DNA of 64,000 nucleotides, from the NCBI GenBank assembly GCA_021166835.1, contig JAJPEN010000064.1, positions 62,001-126,000 on the forward strand. The letters are read 5' to 3'. This document shows, one piece after another, positions 53,442-62,606 of this stretch (positions are counted from its first letter, which is position 1; each line of letters begins with the position of its first letter). The stretch is from Burkholderiaceae bacterium (GTDB lineage: Bacteria > Pseudomonadota > Gammaproteobacteria > Burkholderiales > Burkholderiaceae). The notes below the pieces were generated by a model. That model worked only from the letters and a program-made list of their open reading frames with translations. It searched no databases and was not told the origin of the DNA. The position numbers and the translations under genes are program-made.

Positions 53442-54560
53442 TCAGGCGCGGCGACTGCCGAGCAGCAGTGCGACCAGCTCGGCCTGGCGATGCGTTCCCG
53501 TCTTCTGGAAGAGGAGTTTCAGGTAGCCGCGCGCGGTGCCGTAGCCGATGCCGCAGCGCGCGGCCGCTTCACGCAGGCCGCAGCCCTCGGCGAGCTGCAC
53601 CGCCAGACGCGATTCCGCGCGCGTGAAGCGGTAGCGCTCGCCGATCGCGCGCAGCTCGTCGCGTGCGTCGTGCGGTTCCGAGAACATGAGCAGCACGCAG
53701 GTGCGCGGCAGGTAGCCCAGGGTGCCGCCTCGCGCCGGCATTGCCCGGACCTCGAGCGTGCATCCGTTCGCGCCGTGCAGCGCGAGGCACTGGCCGCGCG
53801 GCACGAGGCCGAGCGCGGTGTCGAGGATCAGCGCGGCGAGCGCCTGCCTGGCGGGCGGCAGCCGTGCCTGCAGGCGTCCGGCCTTCGATTCGACGACTGC
53901 GCCGTCGTGCAGCCAGCGCTCGAGCACGGGATTGGCGTGCCGCAGCGCGCCGCGCTCGTCGACCAGTGCGTAGCCCTCGGACAGCGCGTCCAGAGCGGCC
54001 AGGCCCAGGCGTTCCGACTGCATTGCCGTATCCAGCCGCATGCAGAAGGCGAGCGCGCGCTGGAAGTGCGGCGCGAGCGCCTGCATCGTGACGATGTCGT
54101 CGTCGTCGAACGGCGGCAATTCCGAGGGCCGGAACAGCGACAGATTGGCGACCATGCCCCGTTGCGCATACGGCGTCAGGCCGATCGTGTGCGCGAAGTA
54201 CTGCGGGCGCATCCATTCGTTGAAGTAGGTGGAGCGCCGAAGAATGTCGGGATCGCCGGTGAACCGCGCCAGGCTCTCCGCCGTGCGCACGATGCCCGGG
54301 CGATGCAGCTGCGCGGTATATCGCGCCCACGGGTTGTCGGGGTGGAAGTACAGCGGATTGAACTGCTGCAGCCAGCCCGACGTCACCCCCTGCAGCTCGA
54401 CGATGCGGGTGCGACGCGCGGCGAAGTCGAGGAAGTAGAGCGCCTCCATGTTGCTGCCGTAGCGTTCGTGCAGCAGGCGCATCGCGTTGCCCCAGCCGCC
54501 GCCTTCCATCGGTGCGGCATAGATCGCCTCGATCAACTCGTCGGGGGGCTGCGTTCGCAT
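53442..54560 (-). CDS. LuxR-type helix-turn-helix transcriptional regulator
   Basis: A 372-residue regulator with a PAS-like sensory part (YALVDERGALRHANPVLERWL) and a C-terminal LuxR HTH: FTRAESRLAVQLAEGCGLREAAARCGIGYGTARGYLKLLFQKTGTHRQAELV. No CheY-type receiver is present. It is divergent from the Bug receptor gene at 54702 (141-base gap) and may control it. The upstream continuous frame to 55,835 is only a shadow of that gene. Confidence 0.85.
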   Translation of the reverse strand: MRTQPPDELIEAIYAAPMEGGGWGNAMRLLHERYGSNMEALYFLDFAARRTRIVELQGVTSGWLQQFNPLYFHPDNPWARYTAQLHRPGIVRTAESLARFTGDPDILRRSTYFNEWMRPQYFAHTIGLTPYAQRGMVANLSLFRPSELPPFDDDDIVTMQALAPHFQRALAFCMRLDTAMQSERLGLAALDALSEGYALVDERGALRHANPVLERWLHDGAVVESKAGRLQARLPPARQALAALILDTALGLVPRGQCLALHGANGCTLEVRAMPARGGTLGYLPRTCVLLMFSEPHDARDELRAIGERYRFTRAESRLAVQLAEGCGLREAAARCGIGYGTARGYLKLLFQKTGTHRQAELVALLLGSRRA

Positions 54561-54701
54561 CGTGCGGCTCGCTCGCGCCGGCAGATCTACCTGAGGTGCG
54601 TCGTCGGATGATACCGGCCGGTGGCCGCGCGCGACAGTGCGCGCTCGCTCGACGCGCGGACACGGCAATGCATAATCGCAGGCACCTCGCGCTTCTTCCC
54701 G

Positions 54702-55733
54702 ATGCCCGATTCCGATTCGCGCCGTTTCCCTGCCTTTCCCGCAAGGCTGCGGCGCGCATTCGTCGCCGCGATGGCGTGGTTCGCGCTCGCCGGGTTTGCT
54801 GCGCCCGCGCGCGCCCAGCCGCTCGTCCTGCTGGTGCCCTACCCGGTCGGTGCGCTGTCCGACAGCGTCGCCCGCGTCGTCGCTCCGGCGCTCGCGCGCG
54901 TGCTCGACCGTCCGGTGGTCGTCGAGAACCTGGGTGGAGCGGGCGGCGCGCTCGCTGCACGCAGGGCGCTGAAGGCTCCGGCCGACGGCGAACTGCTGCT
55001 GCAAGGCTCGCCCAACGAGCTGATCCTCGCGCCGATGGCGCAGCCTTCGGCCGGATTCGTCGCCGGCGACTTCCGCATGGTGCAGATCATCGGCTCGGCG
55101 CCGCTCGTCGTCGTGGCGCGCGCCGATCTGCCGGCGGCCAGCTTCGGCGAGCTGATCGAGCTGGCGCGTCGATCGGCGGCGAATGCGCCGCCGCTCAGCT
55201 ACGGAAGCGTCGGCGTGGGGTCGCTGTACCACCTGCTCGGCCGGCAGCTGGCGCAGCGCCTGGACGTGCCGATGACGCACGTTCCCTACACCGGGGGCGC
55301 CCCGCTGATGCGCGACCTGGCCGGTGGCGTGGTCGATTTCGCGATCATGCCGGCAGCCGCGTCCACTTTCGCGCTGGTCGACGACGGAAGACTGAAACTG
55401 CTCGGCACGCTCGAACCGCCGCAGCAGCACCCGAGGCCGCGCCTGCGCTCGCTGCCCAGCCTGGCAGGAGACGCTCGCCTGCCAGGCTTCACCTGGTCGA
55501 TCTGGTCCGGGTATTTCGTGCGCGCCGACACGTCGCCCCGGCTCGTGCAGCGTCTGAACGAGGCGCTGGCGATCGCGCTGCGCGACCCGCAGGTGCGCGC
55601 GCGCCTCGAGGCGCAGGGAGCCGATCCGATGCCCGCGATGGATCCCGGCGCGGCGCAGGCGTTCTATGAAGGCGAGATCGGGCGCTACGATGCGTTGGCG
55701 CCGAGCGGCGTCGCCGAAGGCGCGCCGCGCTGA
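54702..55733 (+). CDS. Bug-family tripartite tricarboxylate transporter receptor
   Basis: A 343-residue periplasmic binding protein with a signal peptide ending near AAPARAQ. The Bug family pattern is clear: LVPYPVGALSDSVARVVAPAL, RPVVVENLGGAGGALAARRALKAPADG, YGSVGVGSLYHLL and VPYTGGAPLMRDLAGGVVDF. Expansion of these receptors is a hallmark of Burkholderiales. No TctA/TctB membrane genes are nearby, so it is an orphan receptor. Confidence 0.92.
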   Translation: MPDSDSRRFPAFPARLRRAFVAAMAWFALAGFAAPARAQPLVLLVPYPVGALSDSVARVVAPALARVLDRPVVVENLGGAGGALAARRALKAPADGELLLQGSPNELILAPMAQPSAGFVAGDFRMVQIIGSAPLVVVARADLPAASFGELIELARRSAANAPPLSYGSVGVGSLYHLLGRQLAQRLDVPMTHVPYTGGAPLMRDLAGGVVDFAIMPAAASTFALVDDGRLKLLGTLEPPQQHPRPRLRSLPSLAGDARLPGFTWSIWSGYFVRADTSPRLVQRLNEALAIALRDPQVRARLEAQGADPMPAMDPGAAQAFYEGEIGRYDALAPSGVAEGAPR

Positions 55734-55749
55734 GGCCAGCGTCCGGCGC

Positions 55750-55836
55750 GTCGCTCGGGACGCTCGCGCGACTCGTCCGGGAGCTCGCGCAACCCGCTCG
55801 GGAGCTCGCGCAACCCGCTCGGGATCCTCGTGCAAC
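55750..55836. repeat. About four tandem copies of a 21-22-bp GC-rich unit
   Basis: Units like CCGCTCGGGAGCTCGCGCAAC occur at about 55,750, 55,773, 55,794 and 55,115+700 (55,815), with the middle copies nearly identical. The array fills the gap between two convergent genes. It may help termination, but no clear hairpin with a T-run was found. Confidence 0.7.
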
Positions 55837-56220
55837 CTATAGCTGCATCTCGCAGCGCTCGACGTCGATCACCAGCGCGCCGCGCGCCCACGGGAACACG
55901 GCCTTCGCGCGGGCCGCGAGTTCGCCTTCGGTCTGTACGCTGCCCTTGCCGAAGACGACGCCGCCCTGGCCCGGGCCGCGCGAGCCGCGCACGCCGCGTG
56001 AAGCGGCCATCAGCTGGATGCGGTTGTCGCGCTTCAGGTTCTCCTCGGTGCGCTCGTAGTGGCCGGCGGGAAGAACGATGCGCGCTTCGTCGATGCCGAT
56101 CCGGCGCGCGTAGTCGCCCCAGTTGCCGACGAGATGCGGACCGTCGGAGCCCTGCGTGACGATGGCGACGAACTCGGCTTTCTCGAGCAGTTCGCGGGTG
56201 GTGGGGTCGAGCGTGGTCAT
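55837..56220 (-). CDS. FMN-binding pyridoxamine-phosphate-oxidase-like protein
   Basis: A 127-residue split-barrel protein (MTTLDPTTRELLEKAEFVAIVTQGSDGPHLVGNW, IVLPAGHYERTEENLKRDNRIQLMAASR). It is of the PNPOx-like class that binds FMN or F420-like cofactors; substrate unknown. Its start is upstream-facing the TerC leader on the other strand, so the two promoters are divergent in 56,221-56,400. Confidence 0.8.
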   Translation of the reverse strand: MTTLDPTTRELLEKAEFVAIVTQGSDGPHLVGNWGDYARRIGIDEARIVLPAGHYERTEENLKRDNRIQLMAASRGVRGSRGPGQGGVVFGKGSVQTEGELAARAKAVFPWARGALVIDVERCEMQL

Positions 56221-56400
56221 GTTTATTCCCTGGTCTTCTTGCGAACCGACGAGGATCGCGCTGCCTGCGCGTCCGCGAAATGATGTGGCTCAATTCGTCC
56301 CCCGCCGGCCGCAGCGCTCGCACGCTGAGGTCGCGACGACGTCGTTCCCCGCGGATTCCCTTCGTTTGACAACAGCCCCGTCGCGCTGCTCCAATTCACC

Positions 56401-56592
56401 TGCCTCCGAAGGGGAGTAGCTCACGGGGATCGAACCTCGTGCTGCGGCGTCGTCAGTACGGATCCGGTTGCGGCTACGACCGATCGATCCCGGCGCCGCG
56501 GATCGGCACGCAGCAAGGCGCGCCGCTCGGCAAGACCGACGTCGGCGCGTGTTCCACGCAAGCCCGTCCTTGCCACGCGGGCCGAAGAGGCA
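56401..56592 (+). ncRNA. yybP-ykoY (manganese) riboswitch upstream of the TerC gene
   Basis: The leader of the TerC/Alx gene contains the two most conserved loops of the yybP-ykoY class: GGGGAGTAGC at 56,411-56,420 and GGCAAGACC at 56,529-56,537, joined by GC-rich helices. A possible closing stem pairs TGCCTC (56,401-56,406) with GAGGCA (56,587-56,592). That 3' strand includes the AAGAGG ribosome-binding site of the ATG at 56599, so folding would control translation. The class senses Mn2+ (and alkaline pH in alx). The exact helices were not computed. Confidence 0.82.
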
Positions 56593-56598
56593 CTCCCC

Positions 56599-57642
56599 AT
56601 GATGAGCATCGGCACGCCGCTGATGTGGTCGTTGTTCGCGGCCTTCGTCGTCGTAGCGCTGCTCGTCGATTTCCTCGCGTTGAGGAGCCAGGGCGCGCAT
56701 ACCGTCTCGATGAAGGAGGCGGCCGTCTGGTCGCTGCTCTGGGTGGCCGTGTCGTTCGTCTTCGTCGGCTGGCTCTGGTGGCATCTCGGCGGCGCGTCGG
56801 GCGACGTAGCTGCCCGGGCGCTGGCGAACGACAAGGCGCTCGAGTTCGTCACCGGCTACCTGGTGGAGAAGGCACTCGCCGTCGACAACATCTTCGTGTT
56901 CCTGATGGTGTTCACCTATTTCGCGGTGCCGGGCGAGTTCCAGAAGCGCGTGCTGATGGTGGGCATCCTCGGTGCGCTCGTGCTGCGTGCAGCGATGATC
57001 CTCGTCGGCGCGTGGTTGATCGTCCGCTTCCATTGGGTGCTGTACCTGTTCGGCGCGTTCCTCGTCTTCACCGGCGCAAAGATGTGGTGGGCCGCCGGCA
57101 AGGAGCCCGATCTCGCGTCGAACGCCGCGCTGCAGTGGATCAACCGGCGGCTGAAGGTTTCGCCCGGCTATGACGGCGAGCGCTTCTTCACGCGCGTCAA
57201 TGGCGTGCGGATGGTCACGCCGCTGTTCGTCGTGATCCTGCTGGTCGGCATCGTCGACGTCGTGTTCGCGGTCGATTCGATTCCGGCGATCTTCGCGATC
57301 ACGACCGACCCGTTCATCGTGCTGACGTCGAACGTGTTCGCCATCCTCGGTCTTCGCGCGATGTACTTCCTGCTCGCCGGCCTGCACGATCGATTCCACC
57401 TGCTCACCTACGGCCTTGCCGTCGTGCTGGTATTCATCGGCGCGAAGATGCTGCTGATCGACGTGTACAAGATTCCGGTGGCGTGGTCGCTCGCGGTCAC
57501 GGTGGCGGTGCTCGCGGCGTCGATGCTGCTGTCGCTCGTCATTGCGCCGCGCGGCACCGGCGGCAGCGCTTATCCGTTCCGGGCAAAGCGCAGCGATGGG
57601 CCGTTGTCGGATGACGAGACCAAACGTCGACAGTCGCTGTAA
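56599..57642 (+). CDS. alx: TerC/Alx family membrane protein
   Basis: A 347-residue protein with about nine transmembrane helices and the family motifs AVDNIFVFLMVFTYFAVP, FAVDSIPAIFAITTDPFIVLTSNVFAILGLRAMYFLL. Acidic residues within the helices (DFLALR, VDNI, VDSIPA) are conserved and probably bind Mn2+. Alx in E. coli is an Mn2+ exporter controlled by the same riboswitch found here upstream. The C terminus is a short charged tail. Confidence 0.9.
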   Translation: MMSIGTPLMWSLFAAFVVVALLVDFLALRSQGAHTVSMKEAAVWSLLWVAVSFVFVGWLWWHLGGASGDVAARALANDKALEFVTGYLVEKALAVDNIFVFLMVFTYFAVPGEFQKRVLMVGILGALVLRAAMILVGAWLIVRFHWVLYLFGAFLVFTGAKMWWAAGKEPDLASNAALQWINRRLKVSPGYDGERFFTRVNGVRMVTPLFVVILLVGIVDVVFAVDSIPAIFAITTDPFIVLTSNVFAILGLRAMYFLLAGLHDRFHLLTYGLAVVLVFIGAKMLLIDVYKIPVAWSLAVTVAVLAASMLLSLVIAPRGTGGSAYPFRAKRSDGPLSDDETKRRQSL

Positions 57643-57753
57643 TTCGGCTGGCGGCAACAGCAACGCGATGCGGCCGTTTCGTCGTGTGGCAAGGTCCGAG
57701 CAGGGACGCCCTGGTCGGCGCCCGGACTGGTTTCCACTGAACAAGGGTGATCG

Positions 57754-58551
57754 ATGCTTCCCGAAGCTGCCTACACCGCGCGCGATGCGCGCGTCTATTG
57801 CGCCAGCACGCTCACGCGCGGCCCGTGGGATCCCGCGCATCAGCACGCGGGCCCGCCGGTCGCGCTGGTCTGTCGCGCGATCGAGCAGGCGGCCCGCGAG
57901 CACGGCCTGAGCCATATCGCCCGTCTCACCGCGAACCTGTTGCGTCCGGTGCCGATCGGTGAACTCATCGTCGAGGTGGGCACCGACTACGTCGGGCGCA
58001 ACGCCGCGCACTTCTCCGCGCATCTGCTGTCCGGCAACAAGGACATCGCGCGCTTCACCGCGCTCGCCCAACGCGAGACGCCGATCGACCTGCCGGATGC
58101 GCTTCCCGGGCATCCGCTACCGCAGGCTCCGCTGTCGCCCGACGAGTCGCCCCGGGTGGAGTTCCCCTTCGCCGGGCGGGCCGTCGGATACGCGGATTTC
58201 GTGGAGACCCGCATCGCCCGCGGAAGCTTCTGGAAGGGTCCGTGCGCGGTGTGGTTCCGCATGCGTCATCCGCTGCTCGCCGACGAAGATCCCAGCCCGT
58301 ACCAGCGCGTCGCGGTCGTCGCCGATTCCGGAAACGGCGTGAGCGCGGTGCTCGACTACGAGCGCTACACCTTCGTGAATTTCGATCTCACGATCAACCT
58401 GCTGCGCCGGCCGATCGGGGAGTGGATCTGCCTCGATGCGCGCACGGCGCTCGGGCCCGGCGGCGGCGGTCTCGCCGAGTCGGCGCTGTACGACGAGAGC
58501 GGGCTGATCGGCCGGGCCACGCAGAGCCTGGCAGTGCGCACGAGGTCATGA
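57754..58551 (+). CDS. Acyl-CoA thioesterase family protein (double hotdog)
   Basis: A 265-residue protein with two hotdog-like halves: WDPAHQHAGPPVALVCRAIEQAAREHG, LTANLLRPVPIGELIVEVG, and later VSAVLDYERYTFVNFDLTINLLRRPIGEWICLDARTALGPGGGGLAES. The last block is typical of TesB-like/DUF4442-type thioesterases acting on acyl-CoA. The substrate chain is unknown. Confidence 0.8.
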   Translation: MLPEAAYTARDARVYCASTLTRGPWDPAHQHAGPPVALVCRAIEQAAREHGLSHIARLTANLLRPVPIGELIVEVGTDYVGRNAAHFSAHLLSGNKDIARFTALAQRETPIDLPDALPGHPLPQAPLSPDESPRVEFPFAGRAVGYADFVETRIARGSFWKGPCAVWFRMRHPLLADEDPSPYQRVAVVADSGNGVSAVLDYERYTFVNFDLTINLLRRPIGEWICLDARTALGPGGGGLAESALYDESGLIGRATQSLAVRTRS

Positions 58552-58572
58552 GCCGCTCTGCGGCGGGCGTGC

Positions 58573-59721
58573 TCAGAGCTCGACGGTGATTCCATCGTCG
58601 TCCTCGGCGAACACTGCCTCGAAGCCGAGCTTGCGCTGCCGGCCGGCCTCGCCCCAGGCCTCGTTCGTCGCGCAGCGGTAGTTGAAGACGAGCACCGGCG
58701 GCTGCACGAGCGAGCGCGCGACGATGCGCTGCACGGCTTCGGCGTCGGGGTGGCCGAAGATGCCGCCGTTCGTGCTGACGAGGAACTTCGGCGATCGCAC
58801 GAGCGACATCAGCTCGTCGGTGGTGTTCGCCTTGCTGCCGTGATGCGCGACCTTCACGGCATCGACGTGCAGCGTGTCCTGCCCGCGCTCCCCGAGCAGC
58901 CGGCGCAGCGACTCGCAGACGACGTCGGGATGTGCGTCGGCGAGGAACAGCACGCTCTTGCCGGCCGGGTCGCCGGACGCCGACGCGCTCCCCGGTGCTG
59001 CGAGCTCGGCGAGGAACGCGATGCTCGAGCCGTTGGCCGCCGCATTGTCGGGGCGCGACTGCTTCTCGAGCAGCTCGTCGAGCTCGGGCGTGCTGCCGAG
59101 CAGGCCGTCGGCGGGGAGGTATTTCTTCTGTCGGGCCAGCACCGCCCACGCTGCCTCCAGATCGCCCGGATCGAAGTCGCGCACGTCCTTGCGCCATGCG
59201 TCGCGCATCCGGTCGAGCTTCGCCGGCGTGGGCGAGAGCAGCGTCAACGCCAGGCCGCCGGCCAGCTCGATGCGCGGCAGCGGCGCATCGCCGCGAACGG
59301 CGACCGGGCCGCCGTCGAAGGCGCGATTCCACTGCCCGGCGTCGAACCGCTGCGCGAGCAGCGCGCTGAAGAATTCGCCCTGTCGTCCGCCGAGCAGTCC
59401 GTGCGCCTGCTCCATGTGCCGCCAGCCGTTGAACCAGACGTCGCGCACCGTGAAGGGCCAGGGCAGCGGTTCGGCGAACAGGCGCACGAGGCCGTCGACG
59501 TGATCGGTGTCGACGTGCGTGAGCACGACGAGCTCGATGCGGCGGTCGCCCGCCGGCAGCGACTTCAGCTGCGATTCGAGCGCGCTCCAGGCGCCGATCG
59601 GACCGCCGTCGATCAGCACGCGGCGCGTGCGCTTGCCCGCCCCGTATTCGATCCACAGGCAGTCGCCGTGCAGCGCCGGCAGCATGCGGATGCGGAAGAA
59701 GGTCTTCGCGGTTGCGGACAT
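58573..59721 (-). CDS. MBL-fold metallo-hydrolase (ComEC-like), third gene of the patatin-CHAT operon
   Basis: A 382-residue metallo-beta-lactamase-fold protein. The metal-binding motif THVDTDHVDG (H69, D71, D73, H74) is complete, and later LFLADAHPD and VAHHGSKANTT supply further ligands. The spacing is that of ComEC-type phosphodiesterase domains rather than of beta-lactamases. Unlike ComEC it has no membrane helices. An insertion of about 150 residues lies between the first and second metal motifs. The start is 7 bases after the CHAT gene stop, so translation is coupled. A role in hydrolysing a nucleic acid or signal molecule, or in controlling the two upstream effectors, is inference. Confidence 0.85.
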   Translation of the reverse strand: MSATAKTFFRIRMLPALHGDCLWIEYGAGKRTRRVLIDGGPIGAWSALESQLKSLPAGDRRIELVVLTHVDTDHVDGLVRLFAEPLPWPFTVRDVWFNGWRHMEQAHGLLGGRQGEFFSALLAQRFDAGQWNRAFDGGPVAVRGDAPLPRIELAGGLALTLLSPTPAKLDRMRDAWRKDVRDFDPGDLEAAWAVLARQKKYLPADGLLGSTPELDELLEKQSRPDNAAANGSSIAFLAELAAPGSASASGDPAGKSVLFLADAHPDVVCESLRRLLGERGQDTLHVDAVKVAHHGSKANTTDELMSLVRSPKFLVSTNGGIFGHPDAEAVQRIVARSLVQPPVLVFNYRCATNEAWGEAGRQRKLGFEAVFAEDDDGITVEL

Positions 59722-59728
59722 GGCCGGA

Positions 59729-62590
59729 TCAGAGTCTCCAGTCGGCGTCGCCGAAGGCGACGATGCACAGCGCCATCGGCAGGCTGTCGAGCAGCGCTTC
59801 GCGCCGCGCATCGAGAACCAGCTCGCCGAGCTGGTCAGCCTCGGCGCCACCGGCGCGCAGCAGGCGCGCGAGGATCTTCGAGCCCACGGCGACCGCGTGC
59901 TCGCCGAACACCGTGGCCATCGTCGAGATCACCACCGCCGCGCCCGCCTGGCGGAAATACCGGATGTGGTTCGAGAACGGCTCGGCGGTGCTCGCGACAT
60001 CGCAGCCGAGCAGGAACACGATCGGCGGCGGGGCGCCTTCGGGACGGACGTAGTCGCGCGGCAGCCGCAGCGTCGGCAGGAAGTCGCCGCCGATCTCCAG
60101 CTTCATGTCCTGCCTGCGGCCCTCGTTGTGCGGGAACGCGACGAGCAGGGCGGGCTTGCGCTCGCCGACGGTGTCCTTCCACGCTGTCCACGTCGCCGCT
60201 TCGAGCGTCGCGTCGCCGAAGCGCGGCGAGAGCAGCTCGAGCAGCGGCGTGCGCGCTTCCTTCGGAACCTGCGCGCTGAAGCCGAGCACCGCGCAGCGGC
60301 CGAGGTCGAGGCGGTCGCGTCCCTCGGCCGGCTCGGCCTGGATCACGACCTCGGCGTCATCGGGCCTGCCGAGCGCGGGGCTGTAGACGTGCCGCTCGAT
60401 GACCTTGCGCAGTCCCCAGAAGCCCATCGGGCAGATATGCGCGGCGGGGTCCGCGCGCCCGGCGCAGTCGGACGGGCAGCGGCCGGTCTTCAGCGCCTCG
60501 CGATGTCCGGGGCAGACCCGCTTCGCGTCGGACGCCGGCGGCGGGTAGTCGTAGAAGAACTCGATTGGAACGACCGCGTCGGCTCGCGCGCTGACGACCT
60601 GGATGTGCGTGAGCGAGTCGTCGCGCGGATCGAAGCCGCCGTGCGCCAGCTCGACGAACTGGTCCAGGCACAGCGCCGAATAGAGATCGGCGCCGATGCG
60701 CGCGAGGCGCACGAGCAGCTGCGGGTTCTCGCCCTGGTCGAGCCCGTCGGCGTGGTCGGCGATGCTGTGCGCGGCGTCTGACAATGCGCCGTTCAGCTGC
60801 AGCAGCGGATCGGCGATGCCTTCGAGGCTCGTCGCCCAGGCGCGCCGCTCGGCCACCGCGGTGAGGCGCGGCGTGCCGTCGGCCTCGCCATGGTTGAGGA
60901 CGAGCGCGAGATCGAAGCGGCGCCGTGCGCCGAGATCGCTCCAGTCCTCGCGCACTTGCGCTTCGTCGAGCAGGGCGATGCCGTCACCGCACTGGTCGCG
61001 ATGCTCGCGCACGCGCGTGCGCAGGCGGGCGGTCTGCAGCACGCGGCCGCGGTGCAGTACGCTGATGCGCGCATCGAAGGCGCCGGTCCTGCGCGGCGTG
61101 AAGACGAACTGCGCTTCGCTGCTCGGGCCCACGCGCGGCAGCTCGATCTCGCGCAGCATCGGCTCGTCGAACTGATCGGGCTCGTGCACGACGACCTGCA
61201 GCGTGTGGACGTCGCGATCCTTCGGCAGTTCGTGCTCGGGGAAGGGGGTGGGCGCGCTGTCCCAGCCCGCATCTTCGCGCGCGCCGATGCGCACGCACAG
61301 CATCACCGGCTCGCCGCGTACGTAGCCGTCGCGAATCGCTTCGAGCGTGTCGCCTGCCTTGCGAAGGCTGCGCTGCTGCAGATGGCGCGCGGGACGGCGT
61401 TCGTCGTCGCGGGCGCCGCGCGGCGGGGGCGGCGGGGGCGGCGGCGCCGGAATCGGATGCGACGCACCGGACGGCGCTGCCGGTCGCAACCGGGGACGCC
61501 AGTCCGGGAAGTTCGAGTTTCGCCGCGCCGTCCGATCCGCCGCCGGAGCGCGCGGCGACGCGGAAGGCAGCGGGGAAGCACGGGCTGCCCTGGCTGCCTG
61601 TCGAGCCGGTGCGCGCTCGCTGCGCTCGATCAGCGCCGCGCCGAGCCACGCGACGTGGCCTGGTCCCATCGATCGCATCAGCGCGATGTCGAGCGGGCAT
61701 CCCGACGACATCTGGCCGGTGAATTGCCGCAGCGCGCCGATGAACCGGTCGCGCGGCATCCCCGGGGCGACGACGACGCCATCGGCCTGCAGGTGCGCAG
61801 CCAGCGCGCGCAGCAGCGGTGCCGAACGGGTTGGCGATTCGGGGCCCGGTGCGGCGACGATGGCGAGCGCACAGCGCGGCGGCGACGCGGCTTCGAGTGC
61901 ACGCGCGAGGGCGCGCGGCAGCGGATGGCCGAGCGCGAGCACCTCGACGCGAGGTGTGCGGCGCGATGCGATGACGACGCGCGCATCCGGCGACGCCGCC
62001 GCATCTCCCGTCCACGCCGCGGCGAGACCTTCGCCGAGCGAATCGTCGGGCAGCGTCGCGATCGTGAACGGCCAGCGCCACTCGGTCGGCCGCTGCGGCG
62101 TCCACGAAGCGACCGCGTGCACGCCGGTGAGCCGTGCCGCGTCGTGCGACAGCAGTTCGACGAAGTCGAGCATGCGCTCGTCGTGCTCGTCGTCGCCGCG
62201 CACCTCGAGGCGAAGCGATGATGCGTCCGCTGCGAAAGCGTTCCACGCATCGGCCAGATGCGCGGCCGAGGGCCACTTGCGCAGGCGCACGGGAGCATGC
62301 GCGCCTGCCTCGGGCATCGGCGGCACGCTCCATCCGAGCAGGCCCGCCGCCGCGCCTGCGCGCAGCCGCTGCCATGCCGAGATGGCGTGCAGCAGTTCCA
62401 CGAAAGCAGGCACCGTCGGCGCGGGGTCGGCCGCGTCGATCGCGGCAATGCGCTGCGACAGTTCCGGCGGCAGGGCGTGGCCGGGAGCCTTGCGATCGAA
62501 GTCCTGCAGCACGCCGAGCGCTGCGAGCGCCGCGACGAAGCGTTCGTCGTCGATGCCGAGGCTCCACGCGCCCAGGTGCCGGCGATCCAT
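59729..62590 (-). CDS. CHAT-domain caspase-like protease, second gene of the operon
   Basis: A 953-residue protein. The C-terminal ~150 residues are a CHAT (caspase HetF-associated) peptidase: His821 in LLVAFPHNEG and Cys863 in IVFLLGCDVAS, followed by HIRYFRQAGAAVVISTMATVFGEHAVA, the usual post-catalytic strand-helix. A cysteine cluster C693-C705-C709-C720 (CPGHREALKTGRCPSDCAG..HICPMG) precedes it and may hold a metal. A Pro-rich segment near residue 390 (PAPPPPPPPPRGARDD) separates an N-terminal domain of ~370 residues with strands like CALAIVAAPGPES and ADGVVVAPGMPRDRF that may be a degenerate second CHAT or TIR-like domain. There is no signal peptide. It starts 16 bases after the patatin stop. 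The fold suggests proteolysis triggered by infection or stress. Confidence 0.82.
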   Translation of the reverse strand: MDRRHLGAWSLGIDDERFVAALAALGVLQDFDRKAPGHALPPELSQRIAAIDAADPAPTVPAFVELLHAISAWQRLRAGAAAGLLGWSVPPMPEAGAHAPVRLRKWPSAAHLADAWNAFAADASSLRLEVRGDDEHDERMLDFVELLSHDAARLTGVHAVASWTPQRPTEWRWPFTIATLPDDSLGEGLAAAWTGDAAASPDARVVIASRRTPRVEVLALGHPLPRALARALEAASPPRCALAIVAAPGPESPTRSAPLLRALAAHLQADGVVVAPGMPRDRFIGALRQFTGQMSSGCPLDIALMRSMGPGHVAWLGAALIERSERAPARQAARAARASPLPSASPRAPAADRTARRNSNFPDWRPRLRPAAPSGASHPIPAPPPPPPPPRGARDDERRPARHLQQRSLRKAGDTLEAIRDGYVRGEPVMLCVRIGAREDAGWDSAPTPFPEHELPKDRDVHTLQVVVHEPDQFDEPMLREIELPRVGPSSEAQFVFTPRRTGAFDARISVLHRGRVLQTARLRTRVREHRDQCGDGIALLDEAQVREDWSDLGARRRFDLALVLNHGEADGTPRLTAVAERRAWATSLEGIADPLLQLNGALSDAAHSIADHADGLDQGENPQLLVRLARIGADLYSALCLDQFVELAHGGFDPRDDSLTHIQVVSARADAVVPIEFFYDYPPPASDAKRVCPGHREALKTGRCPSDCAGRADPAAHICPMGFWGLRKVIERHVYSPALGRPDDAEVVIQAEPAEGRDRLDLGRCAVLGFSAQVPKEARTPLLELLSPRFGDATLEAATWTAWKDTVGERKPALLVAFPHNEGRRQDMKLEIGGDFLPTLRLPRDYVRPEGAPPPIVFLLGCDVASTAEPFSNHIRYFRQAGAAVVISTMATVFGEHAVAVGSKILARLLRAGGAEADQLGELVLDARREALLDSLPMALCIVAFGDADWRL

Positions 62591-62606
62591 TGCAGCTCGC
62601 GAGCGA

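Noticed and set aside
53442..55835. Single long LuxR-type protein of nearly 800 residues
   Set aside because: Only the 372 residues after ATG 54560 resemble a regulator; the rest is the antisense of the Bug receptor gene.
56411..56440. tRNA-like GATCGAACC element
   Set aside because: No acceptor stem or anticodon arm; the context fits the yybP-ykoY riboswitch.
56290..58113. Minus-strand open frame opposite terC
   Set aside because: Antisense artefact of a membrane protein gene; it also crosses the riboswitch.
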